A program made the position numbers and the translations under genes. A stretch of 64,000 nucleotides of DNA from assembly GCF_000002995.4 (NCBI RefSeq), contig NW_025062475.1, forward strand, positions 7,568,187-7,632,186, given 5' to 3'. The notes below the pieces were generated by a model. It searched no databases. It was not told where the DNA came from and was given only the letters and a program-made list of their open reading frames with translations. Shown here piece after piece: positions 13,101-25,590 of the stretch (its first letter is position 1; every line of letters begins with the position of its first letter). This DNA comes from Brugia malayi (lineage: Eukaryota; Nematoda; Chromadorea; Rhabditida; Onchocercidae).

Positions 13101-13591
13101 TAATTATTTCGTGGAAACAGTACATCTTTTTCACACTAAACGATTAACCAAGCTGACAACTTTCGATCTCTTGCGAAGATATATAGAAGCAGAGTTAGAC
13201 AAATCGCCAACCGAAGTATTGATTGGTTTCTCCTAGAACTTACACAATTCTTCATAATAAGGCAAACACGCCGGAAATCTATTTAAATTTTTATACGTAC
13301 GAAAGAAGGCAAAAATATTTTTGTGTCATAAAATCTATAGTTGTTCACTGTTATTGTTTTCAGATTATAAATAAAGAGAATTTATGGCGAATACATGATA
13401 AAGATGAAATCATTCAAATTGCGGAGAAAGTTATTCGTGAAAATGACAAACTTGTAAGAAAAATACAAAAAAGTGGAGCAAAAAGACATGCCACTAAATT
13501 GCGTGCAGCTGTGCTTAATGAATGTAATCGACGAATTGAAGTTGATGAAATAAGTGAAATAATTAGACGAAAGCTTTTGTCAGGAAGCTAA
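10133..13591 (+). CDS. gatb: Mitochondrial glutamyl-tRNA(Gln) amidotransferase subunit B (GatB)
   Basis: GatB binds misacylated Glu-tRNA(Gln) and activates Glu for amidation in the mitochondrial GatCAB complex. Ten exons (10133-10230, 10631-10748, 11271-11447, 11532-11628, 11726-11848, 11949-12151, 12245-12445, 12819-12958, 13089-13215, 13364-13591) give about 503 residues. Diagnostic blocks in order are LVGLEIHAQI, TKLFSGATFDDDARTNT, PGTLPVLNKAAV, RKHYFYADMPAGYQITQ, LEHDSGRTIHDF, GVALLEIVTSPT, FRVDVNISLG, GVRTEIKNLNSLRMV, NETRTVDRYG and AMREKEIEMDYRFMPEPNLP. The last matches the animal mitochondrial form. The C-terminal third is the helical/YqeY-like tRNA-binding tail. The start MRLWNKLFC is short for a mitochondrial presequence. 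Exon borders at 11445/11447, 11532/11539 and 11949 have alternatives within a few bases. Acceptor 11949 (ATTAAAG) adds the residues KAQ that bacterial proteins lack. Confidence 0.92.
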
Positions 13592-14394
13592 ACGTGTACT
13601 GAAATGTTTCGTGAAAGGACTTATTTGTTTTGTTTATTGATAATTTTTGCTCATTTCCTGCTTCTTGTGTCGCAGGACTGAATCACTTTTTTTATGAATC
13701 AATCTCAGGACAAAATGAAGTTGTATGTTCATTTTTTGACTGGAAATTAAAAAAGTTTTATCTGTTATTTCTGAGTGCTTCAATGATCGACGATAACTCA
13801 GTTGAGAAGTCTGAATGCATGAGTGGTGATGCACAAATAGCTCATGGAGTATACTTATGGAGCTAGCGGGACGCCGTTGCAGTAATGTTAGGTATGGATG
13901 AAAAACGAGACAACACGGAGATGGGCATGGAGCGATGTCTCATCGCAGCATGCTTGTATTATTGCAAGAAATTGCTTCGTGTTCTGCACCTTACTAAATC
14001 CATCCATTTACGAGCACAGCACTCATCTCGTCGTGTGACATGATATTAGTCCTGCTAGGACAACACGAGAGCTAGCTATACTGCAGTGGCAATACCAAAA
14101 CTAGCGCATTCGATGCATGATCATGTAGCACAGCCTGCCGTAAGCATCATCCCTTCTCGAACTTATCCTGCAAATGCCTGCAATCTATTCCGTATAAAAG
14201 AAGAGAGAGAGAGAGAGAATGAATGGATGAAAGGATATGTCATTCAGGTTTTCCTCTCTTAAAACATCTTCTTTGAGGCCAGTTTTGACAAAAACTCAAA
14301 AAGGGCCTCGCTTAAGTTCAGCAACTTGCCAGCTACTAATTACATTGACAACTTCTTCATTCTCCTGTAAATTTTCAGAATCATTAACTTCTGA
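13592..14394. other. Spacer GatB / zinc-finger gene with (AG)n tract
   Basis: No exon supported. 13860-14160 is less AT-rich than its surroundings and could hold promoter elements. An (AG)n microsatellite runs about 14202-14218. A candidate spliced-leader acceptor, AATTTTCAG, ends at 14378. It lies 16 bases before the chosen ATG of the next gene, and an in-frame TGA directly precedes that ATG. Confidence 0.5.
14372..14378 (+). promoter_or_regulatory. Candidate spliced-leader trans-splice acceptor
   Basis: TTTTCAG lies directly upstream of a 16-base leader and the ATG at 14395, and no cis donor nearby gives an in-frame upstream exon. In nematodes this pattern usually marks the trans-spliced 5' end. 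It is the main reason for choosing this start. Confidence 0.45.
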
Positions 14395-17300
14395 ATGCTC
14401 CTACCATGCCTTCTATGTGATCTGCAGATGGACCGAGAACAAACGGGTCACATCGCAGAGTTAGGCTTCCAGACAAATTTCCAACTTCGTGAACATCTGG
14501 TAGAGTGTCACGCTAAATTCGTGGCTCGCGCCCTACTCGCTCCCAATGTCACCAAGAAAACCCATTTCTGGCTTCTCACCAATATTGCTTATCATAGTGA
14601 GGTTCATTTTTTTAAATGTTTTTATTTTATTTGCGCTAATGACTGGTCAAAATGCAACATTGCTAAAATGTAGATATAAAATGTAGTGATATCGCCACCA
14701 GTCTTTGGAATGTAACTGTGCTTATTAGACATCGCGAAGAGCAGAATGAATTTTTGGAAAAAACCTGACACCTGCTACAATCCAAAAAGCTTATTCTGTT
14801 ACTACTTGTAGAATTAAAACTACAAAGTGCTGCTGAAGCACGCATTTTCGAGTGTTCATAAAATACTGCAAAGAATGAATATTTGCAGAATGTGGGAGAC
14901 GATTTTCTGTGCGATGCTTTCGCAGAGACGGCATTGGAATCCACAAAACAATCGTCAGTAAGTGTCATAAATATTTTCCTGTAACCTTATATAAACAGTC
15001 TACAACAGGTCATGTTCGATTCTTTACAGATACCCCAAGATGATCGTGATAATGATGAATCTTACCTGAATTCACAAAAACAGAAACCTTTAGAAAGCGA
15101 TGATCCTGAAGAAGCCGATTATCAGCCAATAGCAAAACGATCTAATGTTGTGAGGATTTAAAAAGTTTTTCGACACTATTACTCATATATACGGAACTGC
15201 TTCTTATTTAGAGAAGTAAGCCCCTTTATACGGTTGCAGAAAATATACCACACTCTGAAGTCGCCGCTCTCCTTTTTTAGATATCTTTTTGCGTAAGCGA
15301 ATACTTCGTGATCACTCAGCAGACTACTTATTACTTATTATGATTCAGATGTTCGAAACTGAATCCTGCAAAATAATGACAGCTGTTGGTAACTACTTAA
15401 ATAATGATCAACAAGTACAGAATTCAATATCTCTTCCAAGTAGTTCGAAAGCGGTTCGAAAATCAAATTGCCAAGTTTGCCACGTGGATGTTTGCACAAC
15501 AGCACGCCAACGACACGTTTATCAATTTCACCTGCGAATTTCTGATCTTTTCCAGTGTTCATGTTGTGACTATACAAATAATAACTCAGTTTGGGAGATG
15601 CGTAAACACTGTACATCTATTCATCAAGGCAATGCATATCCTATCAGTAATGAAGAAGTTCATAAGCATGAAATACAGGTTATTCATTCCCAATTCCAGC
15701 TTTCATTTCCAGTCAATCTGATATAATGAGTTGGTGTTGTTTTTATAATAAAGATCACCAGCCATTTCTACGTTACGTAATACAATACAGAGGGACAACG
15801 CTCAATGTTTAAGATTAACTAATCTTTTCTACTAATTAGATCATTAGTGATTGTTTCGAATCATAACTTTTGGTTTTAACTGGTTCCACAGCTGAAACAG
15901 ATGTAGTAAATGATTGTTCCAGAATTGGAATCAGCAATGTTTCCCGGATTGGAAGCTGAAGAAATCACCTTTGTCAAGACAAAAAACAATAACACTGGAG
16001 GTTTCTTAACTTCTGATCAAAATATATTTCAGGGAATTTCTGATCAAAGGTTATTCTGAGACCTTTTAAAGCCTTTTATTATACTTGTCTCATCTCTTAC
16101 GTCCGAATGAAGTGATCACTTCTTTAGCAAAATCAAATCACTCCGGACGATAGAGAACTAAAAATGGTTAGCCATGGACGTGTTGCAAATACATCTTGCG
16201 ATGAAGTAGACAGCTGTAAGATGAATAGTGATAATCAGACACAATCAATCATAGGAGCTGTTGTAGACGATCGGACGTGTCATCTGTGCTGGTAATGGTT
16301 TTGGACTTGATCTTTTCTTAATTTGTGAATTGAATTTAAATATTTGCGAAATCGATGAAGTTTAATTTTAATTAAAATTAATTAAAGATGTGAGCATGTA
16401 ACAAACAGGGATCATTTATAGGGAAGAATCTCGTTATCCAGGACGTCACATAGCTCAAAAACATTTGAAGAAATCACTATACCAATGTCCAGTTTGTCAA
16501 GATTTTGGAAGTTACGAAAGTTGTACTGTTGCTAAACATATCAGCAAAATTCATCCGGAACAGTGTGATGCTATTCCCATCTCCAATTTGGATAGATATG
16601 CTCAGGAAATTCGTGACTTACAGGTAGTCATTTCATTTCATGTACTTTTTACCCAGATATTTTAGATCGTCAAAAACATTTCATCAGATTTTTAATCCCC
16701 TTAATTGGAAATTTATTGTTTATCCTATTTCGTAACACTGTTTAGTACATCAGTATTGATAAAGGAAAAATATTGTAGAAGAAATGTTTTCCAAACCGAC
16801 CAATGAAGCTTGTTCGACTTCATGTCGGTCGTAGTCGTCCTCGAGAGCGTCACATTTGCCAAATTTGTAAAATACAGGTAAAATCCAGTCTAAGGATTCA
16901 AAAAGGTGTGTAACTACCAATTTCTGTGATATGTGAAGGATGCACAGAACCACTCAATTATTCATTATGCTGAATATCTGTTCAATTTCAAATTTAAATT
17001 TCATCTCTTCAGGTGGCGCAATCAGATCGTCAACGGCATGTATACCATCGTCATTTAAAGCAACAACGTATTTTCGAATGCCCTCTTTGCTCTTTTGCTT
17101 CAAACTACGATATACATCGTGTGAAATGGCATATTAAATGGATGCATAAAGATGATTCAAACAGAGAACCTTATTCTCATGAAAATGATTATAAGTAGGC
17201 AAATTTCTTGATAGAAGTAAACATTTGAAATACATATCTCTTCTTTCCATTATTTTATGACTTTTGAAATCACTCAAATTTCGTCCACAGATCATACTGC

Positions 17301-18028
17301 GACCATTCAGTTTTTTGGAAGGTTAAAGTTAGTTTTACAATCACTTTGCAATCATAAATTTAGATTTTCAGAGAAGAAATAGATCGATTAAACGAGCGAT
17401 GTTTTCCGGGTTGGCAACATAGGCGGAGGCAGTTTTGGTGGTTGGACATCGAAGAAACCAAGCAAAATGTTCAGATTTTCTATAAAGTTTTCAAAATTTC
17501 AACTATTTTTCTTTCTCCTACGGTAATGCATAACTGTCACTGAAAATAAGACCCAGACATTATTTGATTTCGACTTTCCGTTTTATATAATCTGATTTGC
17601 AGGTAAAGAAAAATGTGATAGCAGATGTTGAGGAAGAGAAGAAATCAACGGAGGTAGTCATTAGTAAACCACCTGTACTTCAGGAAGAGCCTTGTAAAAA
17701 ACCGAATGAGTGGACTTGCATGGTTAGCTGTGGTTTTATGGAAATGCAAAATTTTTATTAAACAAATATATATGTATTTTTGTCTTCATTTTTCGTTTTT
17801 TTTTCTTTTTCTGATTTGAAGCTACCTGTTATTGAGAATGTCATAATTTACGTTTCGATCAATTTGTTGTAAACCATATTAAAAAAGCGTGGAGTGAAAG
17901 TATTACCGAATCAAAATGACCGAATGTTTTAATATTAATCATTCCTTTCTTTATACATTAATTTATTAATATGATTAATTGAACTGAACTGACCTGAATT
18001 AACCCTGAAATTCAATGCCTGAACTATT

Positions 18029-18059
<31 letters not shown>

Positions 18060-20321
18060 CTTGAGAACAAACACTGCACAGTGTGAAAACTTGAAGCACT
18101 TGCAGCTTTGCAAAAAAGAATTTAAACCTTCATCGAATTTCTTACGTCACGTGGCGAAGGATCATCTCAAGATTTTCCTTTATCAGTGTCCAATATGTAA
18201 AGGTCATGGAGGACAAGATGCCTATGAAATACGATCTCATATGGAGAAATTACACGGTGAATGTATGGAAGAACCCGTGTCGAATATCGAAGAACATACA
18301 GACGAATTACAGAAAATGTATCAGCAATGTTTTCCAGGACGAAAGCTCAAGGTAAACTTCTAATTGACAATTTTAAGAGTGAAAAAATGACTGAGAAATT
18401 GCTAGAATTATTAATATGTATAACACAATAAAGCTGTTTAAAAGTCTTTAAAATTATCATCAAGATTTGCCTCAGAACTTGTGGTCAGAAAAGAAGGCGA
18501 GTGAAAATGGGAAGGCTTTCGAAGCACTTAAGGTTCAGTGTCATGAATGTGGCCAAGAAATGAAGACTGAAGATCGACAGGTATTTTTTTGGTCTTAAAC
18601 AATAGTATTCTCTAAATTGATTTGTTGAATTTTTTAATGACTTTTATAAAGCAATATTCACTTCTAAATAGCTTTCGAAGTAGTATTATGCCTTTAATTT
18701 GCAGATTCATGTATACAGACATCATCTAAAGGAACCCCGTCTTTACCAATGTCCACTTTGTGAATTCTCTCATCACGCTTGTTCATCAGACGTCAGGGCA
18801 CATATCAAGTTGGTCACATTAAAAAGTGCACAAAGATATGCGATAGATTTGATCCTTGTTAAAATTTTTTTATCACCTAAAACTTTAAAATTTTTAAAAA
18901 TTCCTGAAAATTTTCTTGAAATTAAGATATGCGCATCGAGATAACGCAGATTTAGCACCCACGGCAAATTTACTGAAATTTTCAAAAGAAATAGCAATAT
19001 GGAACTTGCGTTGTTTTCCGGGTTGGATCAATCGTCGTTTACCAACTTCTGCACTAGAAGATTTCAATAAGTTATTGCTGTTTCTTGTTTTTTAATTTTC
19101 AAATATTCATCCAGCAAACAGAACCTATTTCTTAATTCAGATTTATCTGAATTTTGACACTTAGTTTTATCTACTGCAAAGAGAACGTTCTATTTTGGTA
19201 GATGTCGAATTTGTGATGTGGAAGTGCGTCAAACTTCACGTCATATTGCTGAAGTTCATTTGAAAATGTCACTTCATCAGTGTCCTCTTTGTGATTACGG
19301 TGCTGCCGAGAGTCGTCTTGTCCGAAGACATATGAAAAATGGACATAGAAGGAAGGAGATTAAAGTAAGTTGCGGTTGCTGACTTTATTTGTGAATTTGA
19401 CACTTTCGAGTTCTCCTTATTTTATAGAATTTTACTGATCCTAACACACTTACATTATTATATAGCATAAATATCAACGCGTCTCAGAAGAGCTTATGAA
19501 TTTCAAAAAAAAAAAAAAAAAAAATTAAGGGTCTAGAACCGATAGCTAATGTGATTGAACATCGAGCAGATTTCTCGGAAATGCATGACCGCTGCTTTCC
19601 GGGACGACCAAAACGTTTGTCGAATATTACTATTTCTGAAGGAGGACGTAGGGCGAAATGCCGCCAGTGTGGCGCTACAATTAGTAAGAAACGACGAATG
19701 GCTCATCTACTAGAAAAGCATCTTAAAAAAGTTATTTTCAGGTTTGAATTATTATATGCAAATTTATTGAGCTGAGAAATAAATCTCTCAATGTAATCCG
19801 AGATTTCGAGAATGAATTATGCTCCAACATATTTTGCTTATTGAAACTCCAAGGAAATTTAATCAGTGTTATACAACTTAATCTGGGGATTTATTTAAAC
19901 ACTGCCTTCTTTGATTTGTGGCTAAAGTTAATGAAGTGATAAATCGGAAAATTAAAATAACATTTGCTTTCATCATTTTTTCTATCGTTGATGGATTAAA
20001 ACAAAGGGTTAAACAAATGCAATGCCGTTTAGAGAAGAGAAGCAATGTCAAATGCTCTCTGCAAAAACTTCATTTCTAGCTAATTTCTGTTTAAATTTAT
20101 TTTTTCTTCCTTTATCATTTTCTTCCTCTTTTTTTTCTGTTATTTGAAGATGCTCGCTATGTCCATTTGAATCATTGCATGACGAGAATGCTGTGATTGC
20201 TCATATCCAGAAGGAACACAGCGGGAGAGACGCTCTTGTAATTAACGATCTTCTCAAATATAAAACAGAAGCAGAAATGATGGCAAGAAATTGCTTCGTA
20301 AATTGGCAATTATTAATTTGA
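14395..20321 (+). CDS. Seven-module C2H2 zinc-finger protein with CFPGW/R linkers (nematode-type, unnamed)
   Basis: Eighteen exons join without a phase conflict to about 937 residues: 14395-14601, 14889-14957, 15030-15149, 15349-15678, 15923-16000, 16128-16291, 16422-16623, 16779-16877, 17013-17194, 17372-17468, 17603-17722, 18106-18351, 18476-18580, 18705-18808, 18927-19070, 19202-19364, 19530-19741, 20150-20321. A module repeats seven times. Finger A is CxxC-x(8-9)-R-x-H/HV-x(3-4)-HL. After 4-5 residues comes finger B, YQCPxC...H-x(3-5)-H. Then follows an acidic linker (PISN/PVSN..EH..E(I/L)) ending in CFPGW or CFPGR plus basic residues. Finger-A cysteines begin near residues 173, 319, 417, 555, 660, 757 and 853. 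Linkers end near 248, 393, 493, 630, 740, 832 and 930; the last is degenerate (CFVNW). Residues 1-130 are acidic with one atypical CxxC. The role is presumably nucleic-acid binding, but I cannot name an ortholog. The first exon is the least certain. Exon 16 may start at 19184 instead. Confidence 0.85.
18030..18059 (+). repeat. T30 homopolymer inside zinc-finger gene intron
   Basis: Thirty uninterrupted T residues lie about 45 bases before the acceptor of the exon at 18106. It is intronic, and its length is likely polymorphic or imprecisely assembled. Confidence 0.85.
19505..19524 (+). repeat. A20 homopolymer next to a splice acceptor
   Basis: Twenty A residues lie only five bases before the exon start at 19530 (ATTAAG/GGTCTAG). 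The normal pyrimidine tract is replaced by purine. The downstream exon clearly belongs to the gene because it carries the conserved linker and finger. Confidence 0.8.
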
Positions 20322-21988
20322 CTCTTACTGAACTTAATCTTTCAACTGTCAGCGAATTCTCACATGCATTTGGCTAAGAGAAGATGAGATGGCATTTTTA
20401 TGGATAATTTTAGGAAATTTTCAAATTTTTTTTTGAAATTCAAGTTTAAAAGATTTTTGAAAACGAAACTTTTTGCCAGCATATTTTCAAAAAAAGCTGA
20501 TGCAAATAAGTCAGTGCAGATACACGCAATCTGTTAAAAGATAAACGGAGATTCGAAGAACTGAAACCAGAAAGTTGTGTAGGTTGACGTTTTTCCTCTT
20601 CATCATTTGCATATCGAAGTCTAACCTTAACAAGTTAACATTTTTTCGCTCTATCTATTGTGGTCGAAAATCTGCTTCTTCATTTAAATTTATTCAATAT
20701 GCTTCTCAGATACTTATGTTTTCGTAATTTCATTCTCGTATAAATCATCCCAAATAGTCTGTTTTTGCTTGTTTTTTTTTAATTTCATTTTTTATTTTTA
20801 AACTATGAAATCATAAATGTGCATAATTTTACCAGAAGAAGGCTGATATTTATTTATATTGACTTCGTCTGATCATCGAAATAATTCTTATATGATTGAT
20901 TCATTTTTTGATTTTGTTTGTATAAAATTTTCTTACAACTGAAGTGCTCCATTTTTTTAAAATCACATTTTAATTAAAACTAAAGAAATTTTAAAGTTAA
21001 CTTTCAATTTGTTGTTTGGAAGAATGGTTGAGTTCAGAAGAGCATAACATTAATATAAAACAATCATACGTTAGCCGCCGTTTCTGCGCATATATCATCG
21101 TAACAAATGACTGAGCAGTGAATAGGATCGTAAGTTGAGAGGATGATACTAATGTTAAGTGTGGAAGATGTTAAATGAGAAGAGAGAGGAAGATAATGGG
21201 CGGTGCAGGAGTTTTGATATATCTTCCGGGTAAGTCATCGTTTATCCCTCCAGATGGTTACCAGAAGACGGTCTAATAGGCGTAAGGTATTTCTTTTTTT
21301 ATTCATTGATATTTGAAGTTAACATCAAAGCTTTCCTCACTAAGAGTAACGGAGTGAGCAATCCAATTTATGTACAAATATTCTTGAAACACTCCAAAAA
21401 ATATATTTTTTGCGCACTGATTTATGCTACTGGCTAATTCATTTTGTCCTTTTATCTTTACAGTGATGACTGTCACCACTATCACTTATTATCACATTGC
21501 TCTTTTCATAGCAGTGCATCAATTTATGCATTTCGTTTCTACTTAACTTTCTGAAGGTTATCCCAGTAATAAAATTAGTAAACCTTTAATGTCAACTGTA
21601 CCGAAAAGTCTACTGGCAAATTTTAAAAATGGATCAAAATGGATCTTATTTTAATAATTTTGATAGGCATTTTTGATCAAAGTCTTAAAACCATATTGAT
21701 ATTCAAAACTTATTTAAAAATTATGTCTGAATCCTTTGCAATAAAATTGGACATTTTTAAAGTTTTGTTTTTAAAAAATATTATATAAAAGGAAAATTAA
21801 TTGCTTGTAAAATTCCCGCCTGTCCTTTCTGCAACAACATTTTATCTCATTTTTAGATTATGTTATAATTTTTCAGTTTTTTTTTAACAGTTATTCTTAA
21901 ACATTAATTATTATTGCTTGATCATTATCATAGTCATTAGTACCATTGTCGTTATCAACATCATCATTATTATCATTATCATGCATAG
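20322..21988. other. hlh-8: Spacer zinc-finger gene / hlh-8, likely hlh-8 5' region
   Basis: No exon can be assigned with confidence. The missing first exon of hlh-8 should lie here. One candidate is a short frame ending at a good donor, TTCCGG/GTAAGTC, at 21230. A second is an ATG directly after TTTACAG near 21464. Neither joins cleanly to the bHLH exon. The end of the region (21900-21985) is a low-complexity ATT/ATC tract before the acceptor. Confidence 0.45.
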
Positions 21989-22691
21989 GGAGATAATCCA
22001 GAGGAGGCATTACAACAACGTGTCGCAGCAAACCGTCGTGAGCGACAACGAACAAAAGAACTAAATGATGCATTCGCCATTCTGCGACGAATTGTTCCCT
22101 CGTTACCATCTGATAAAATGAGTAAAATTCATACACTACGTATTGCTACAGATTATATTCGCTTTTTAGATCAGGTTTTCAACATTTCCTATCATTTTAT
22201 TACTTTGATATCAAAATTCCTTTTGTTCTTTGAGCAGTTTCATTCTCGAATTCTCTTTTGAGGACTCTCTGGAATACATCGGAATTTCTTAAAACTCTGT
22301 TAAACGTAAAATTATGCAGATGAATGGCGATGGATGTCGTCTGTTCGGATGCGAGATGCAACTTTGTGATGGTAATTTGCAAACGACATTCAACATGTGG
22401 AGAGGTGGAATGGCTTCCCTTCCACATTATTACTCAACCGATGACACATCACCGATGCAAACTTTCATTAAAACAGGTCCGTTTTTTTCCAAAATTAAAT
22501 CTGTGATCTAAGAAAATTTCATTCCAAAACTTCAGCAAAATCCTGAGGATTTCGTAGTTTGACTTATAGAAGAAGAAAATGGTTGGTTTAATGAAGGTAC
22601 CGAAACAACTCCGCCCGTAAACGCAACTACAACAGGAACAGAAACTGTGTCAACAGCAGCGTCATCCGTGGAACAAAGAAGTTCGATGTAA
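21989..22691 (+). CDS. hlh-8: Twist-family bHLH transcription factor HLH-8 (5' exon not resolved)
   Basis: HLH-8, the C. elegans Twist, dimerises with an E protein on E-boxes and patterns the postembryonic mesoderm and sex and enteric muscles. Three exons are clear (21989-22174, 22320-22476, 22570-22691), about 155 residues. The basic region is [17 protein letters not shown], helix 1 [12 protein letters not shown], loop SDKMSKIHT, helix 2 [13 protein letters not shown]. Helix 2 is followed by [13 protein letters not shown] and the short [12 protein letters not shown] element, which I know from nematode HLH-8. This separates it from other bHLH families. It lacks the canonical WR-domain end of insect and vertebrate Twist. 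The C-terminal tail is Thr/Ser-rich. The N-terminus before [10 protein letters not shown] is missing from the model. Intron phases of the three exons agree. Confidence 0.9.
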
Positions 22692-22693
22692 TC

Positions 22694-22699
22694 AATAAA
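22694..22699 (+). terminator. hlh-8: Poly(A) signal AATAAA of hlh-8
   Basis: AATAAA begins three bases after the stop codon, which would make an unusually short 3' UTR if this is the signal used. Confidence 0.4.
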
Positions 22700-25590
22700 G
22701 TTAACTATCAGCCATAGCGCAAAAGGGATTGTCTTTCTGATAAGCAAAGTTGGCCGAAGCCATGTCTGATTGGCTTATTATCCTTTTTAACTACATTGAC
22801 TTATTATCCTTTTTAACTACTCTAAAGACTACTACTCTAGAGCTTTGTTTATTTTAGCTTTGCTGTTTGAACAGGACATAAAAAAGATTCGCTATTTGAA
22901 TGGGACATAAAAAAATTACATTTATGGAGAACTGTCCTTTGTGTTTTTTGTAAACAAACTTCAGAGGATAATGTCGTAACTTGTGAGTCTAAAAGTGATA
23001 TTCATGGGTTTTGCCAGTCGGAAAGGTGCGAAATGTCGATGGTATCAGTTTACAGGTACTTTATTAGTCATTGTGATTCTCTTTTGTGTGAAGGAACGAG
23101 TCGGTAAAGAAGAGAGAAACAGATAAGAACAAATAATAGCGATCACTGAAAGGGATTGGTTTTTTTTTCTGATATCATTGTGAGTGAAATAAATTGGAAA
23201 TTAAGGATCGTTCGATTGTGATCGATTAATTTGATAAAATCTATTGCAGTTTAAGCAGAGAATATCAGCTGCTTTAGTTACTGATAACAATCTGTTGAAA
23301 TTATTGTCATGTCAATGTCATCATCATTTACTTGACCTTATGAAATGAAATTGTTAAAAATGTTTTCAAAATGTTTAACAAAAGATTGTGAAATGTTTTG
23401 TTGTCAATTAAAATCGATTTCAAAGGTGGAAATCAGAAATGACTATGATCATACTGTAGCAGTATAGAGATGAGTGGTTATAAATAATGGAGAAAATAGT
23501 AAGGGAATTTGAGATGATGATATTGGGATCGGATGAAAAGTGAGATAAGAGAAGGGATTGAGTTTTACTACACAAAACTGCACATATTGCTTACAGATGT
23601 TAACAGCGATCGTAAACAAAAGCTTGATAATGGGGAATGGGAGGCTTATTAGGAAAGAATTCAAGAATGTATGAAAGAAATTCTTAATTATCGATCTCGG
23701 TCAAAATTTTCTTCTAGAATTAAACTTCAGAGGAAAGAAGCCGAAAAGAAAGAAATTATTCCCAGATGTTGAGGAAACAATAAAGTTGGTGATGTTGTAT
23801 GGGTACAAAACTGAGGTCGATGTTTTATCACCAGAACTTTATCAGTGGGAATATTGTTTTGGCACATTATAGTTTTCTTTATAAATCATTTACAACCGGT
23901 TTGTAGTTTCTGTTAATGTGAGCAGAAGAGGTCATACCATAACTTCTGAATACGGTAATAAGCCATCTTACCAAACAAGACTCGTCCCTTTCAGCATTTA
24001 AAGCATAGGTTTTTAAATTATCAGCAACTGTAGACGCTGATTGTAACCGGGATGCTTCCTTTTAACGAATAAAGTACAGGAAATCATTGTTTGAATAGTT
24101 GAATAATTTTCCTCGCAAAGTTCACGCTTCTTTTTCATTCTTCATTAATTGATTTCCTGGAAATTCTTTAATTTACTTTATAATGTAGAAAGCTTACCAC
24201 AAGGACTATCACTGATTTCCACTTCTAATATTCAAATGTTTCTTGTTTGCATATAAGAAATACCCATCACATTCATTTAAAAAAGTACTTATTTTTTTAA
24301 AATATGGCTAATTACTTTTTTCTAAATTTTACTAAAATATTATGCAATAAATAAATAATGCATTTTGATAAATATTATTACTATTATTTTAATAATTTAT
24401 AGTGCTTGTTATAAAAATTTCTTAGAATTAGAATTGTTTGAGATATTTCTTGCCAATGAAAGGTATCTTTTAATTGTTTTGGATATTATTTTCGAATTTA
24501 ATTACTTCAAAGTTTCATTCTAGCAGTAAGGTATATTCTAAACTGATTATTAATTTAAAATTACATATTTTTGTTAAGGAATTTGCTGCAACAAAATGGA
24601 TTTGTGTTTTTGCAGATATAATACTGCCAGTGTCTAATGACAGTGTAGAAATTCATGAGTTAAAATGACATTATTAAAATATTTGAAATTGGTTTTTGAT
24701 AAAATGTTTTTACCATTGATTATCTAATTATTTATTCACTTATTTTACTTGCTTTTTAACTTATTTCTAGCTTATTTGCTTGGTAATTTACTTCCTTACA
24801 ATCAAGAAGTGAGCTGATTCTCTTCTATTCATTGTTATTAAATAGGCGTTTTCTTCTTTTTTTCACTTATGCGTCTTTACGGAAATAGAACGAAGTACCG
24901 TTGCGGCATAGTCCTTACTTTCCCGAAGATATCAGTGAATATTTGATATTATCAAAAATACTAGACAGATAACACTATAAAATTAGATGACATGCAAGGG
25001 TAACGGTTTTATGTAGTTTTATACGGAAAATAAAGCGAAAATCCATCTTAACTCCAAGTCTTTTTCTTCCATTCCTGCCACATCAGCAGAATATATTCGA
25101 TCAAATTTTTAGGTCGTTTAAATCGAATTAGGTTATTTGGCTCTTTTACTTTCTACATTTGGCTTCTCAATGCTATACTTATCATGTCTTAAAGATGAAT
25201 CATAGTATGCTAAGCAAACCACACTTTTTTCCAATGTAATCGATATTATGGAAGACTAATTCAAATAATCTGAGATCAATTTCTTTCAATTAAACATGAC
25301 TCAATTTAATCATATTTATAAAAACAATGTGACATTTGCTTGGTTTTATCAACTGAAATTTTATTACCACTGCTATCATCCCTGATCAAACAAAGAACTA
25401 ATCAATAAAATTCATTCCCCAACATTGATAATAACTTGAGATGAAATGTTACGTCGATAATTTCATTGATAAAGCAGAACTCAGTTGTCTATTAAAAATC
25501 AATTAAAGTTGTACTCCCTTCAAAATTTCAATATAGTGGTAACTTTCTATAATTAGGGAATAGTAATAATGCGTTTCCATTTTTCTGCAG
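22700..25590. other. Gene-free AT-rich spacer downstream of hlh-8
   Basis: No exon chain is supported in these 2.9 kb on either strand. The open frames at 23449-23664 (minus) and 24474-24668 (plus) have biased, low-complexity composition and no splice partners. Confidence 0.5.

Noticed and set aside
7159..20321. An operon joining FTSJ1, GatB and the zinc-finger gene
   Set aside because: They share a strand, but the gaps are about 670 and 800 bases, longer than typical nematode operon spacing, and there is no functional link. SL2-type evidence would be needed.
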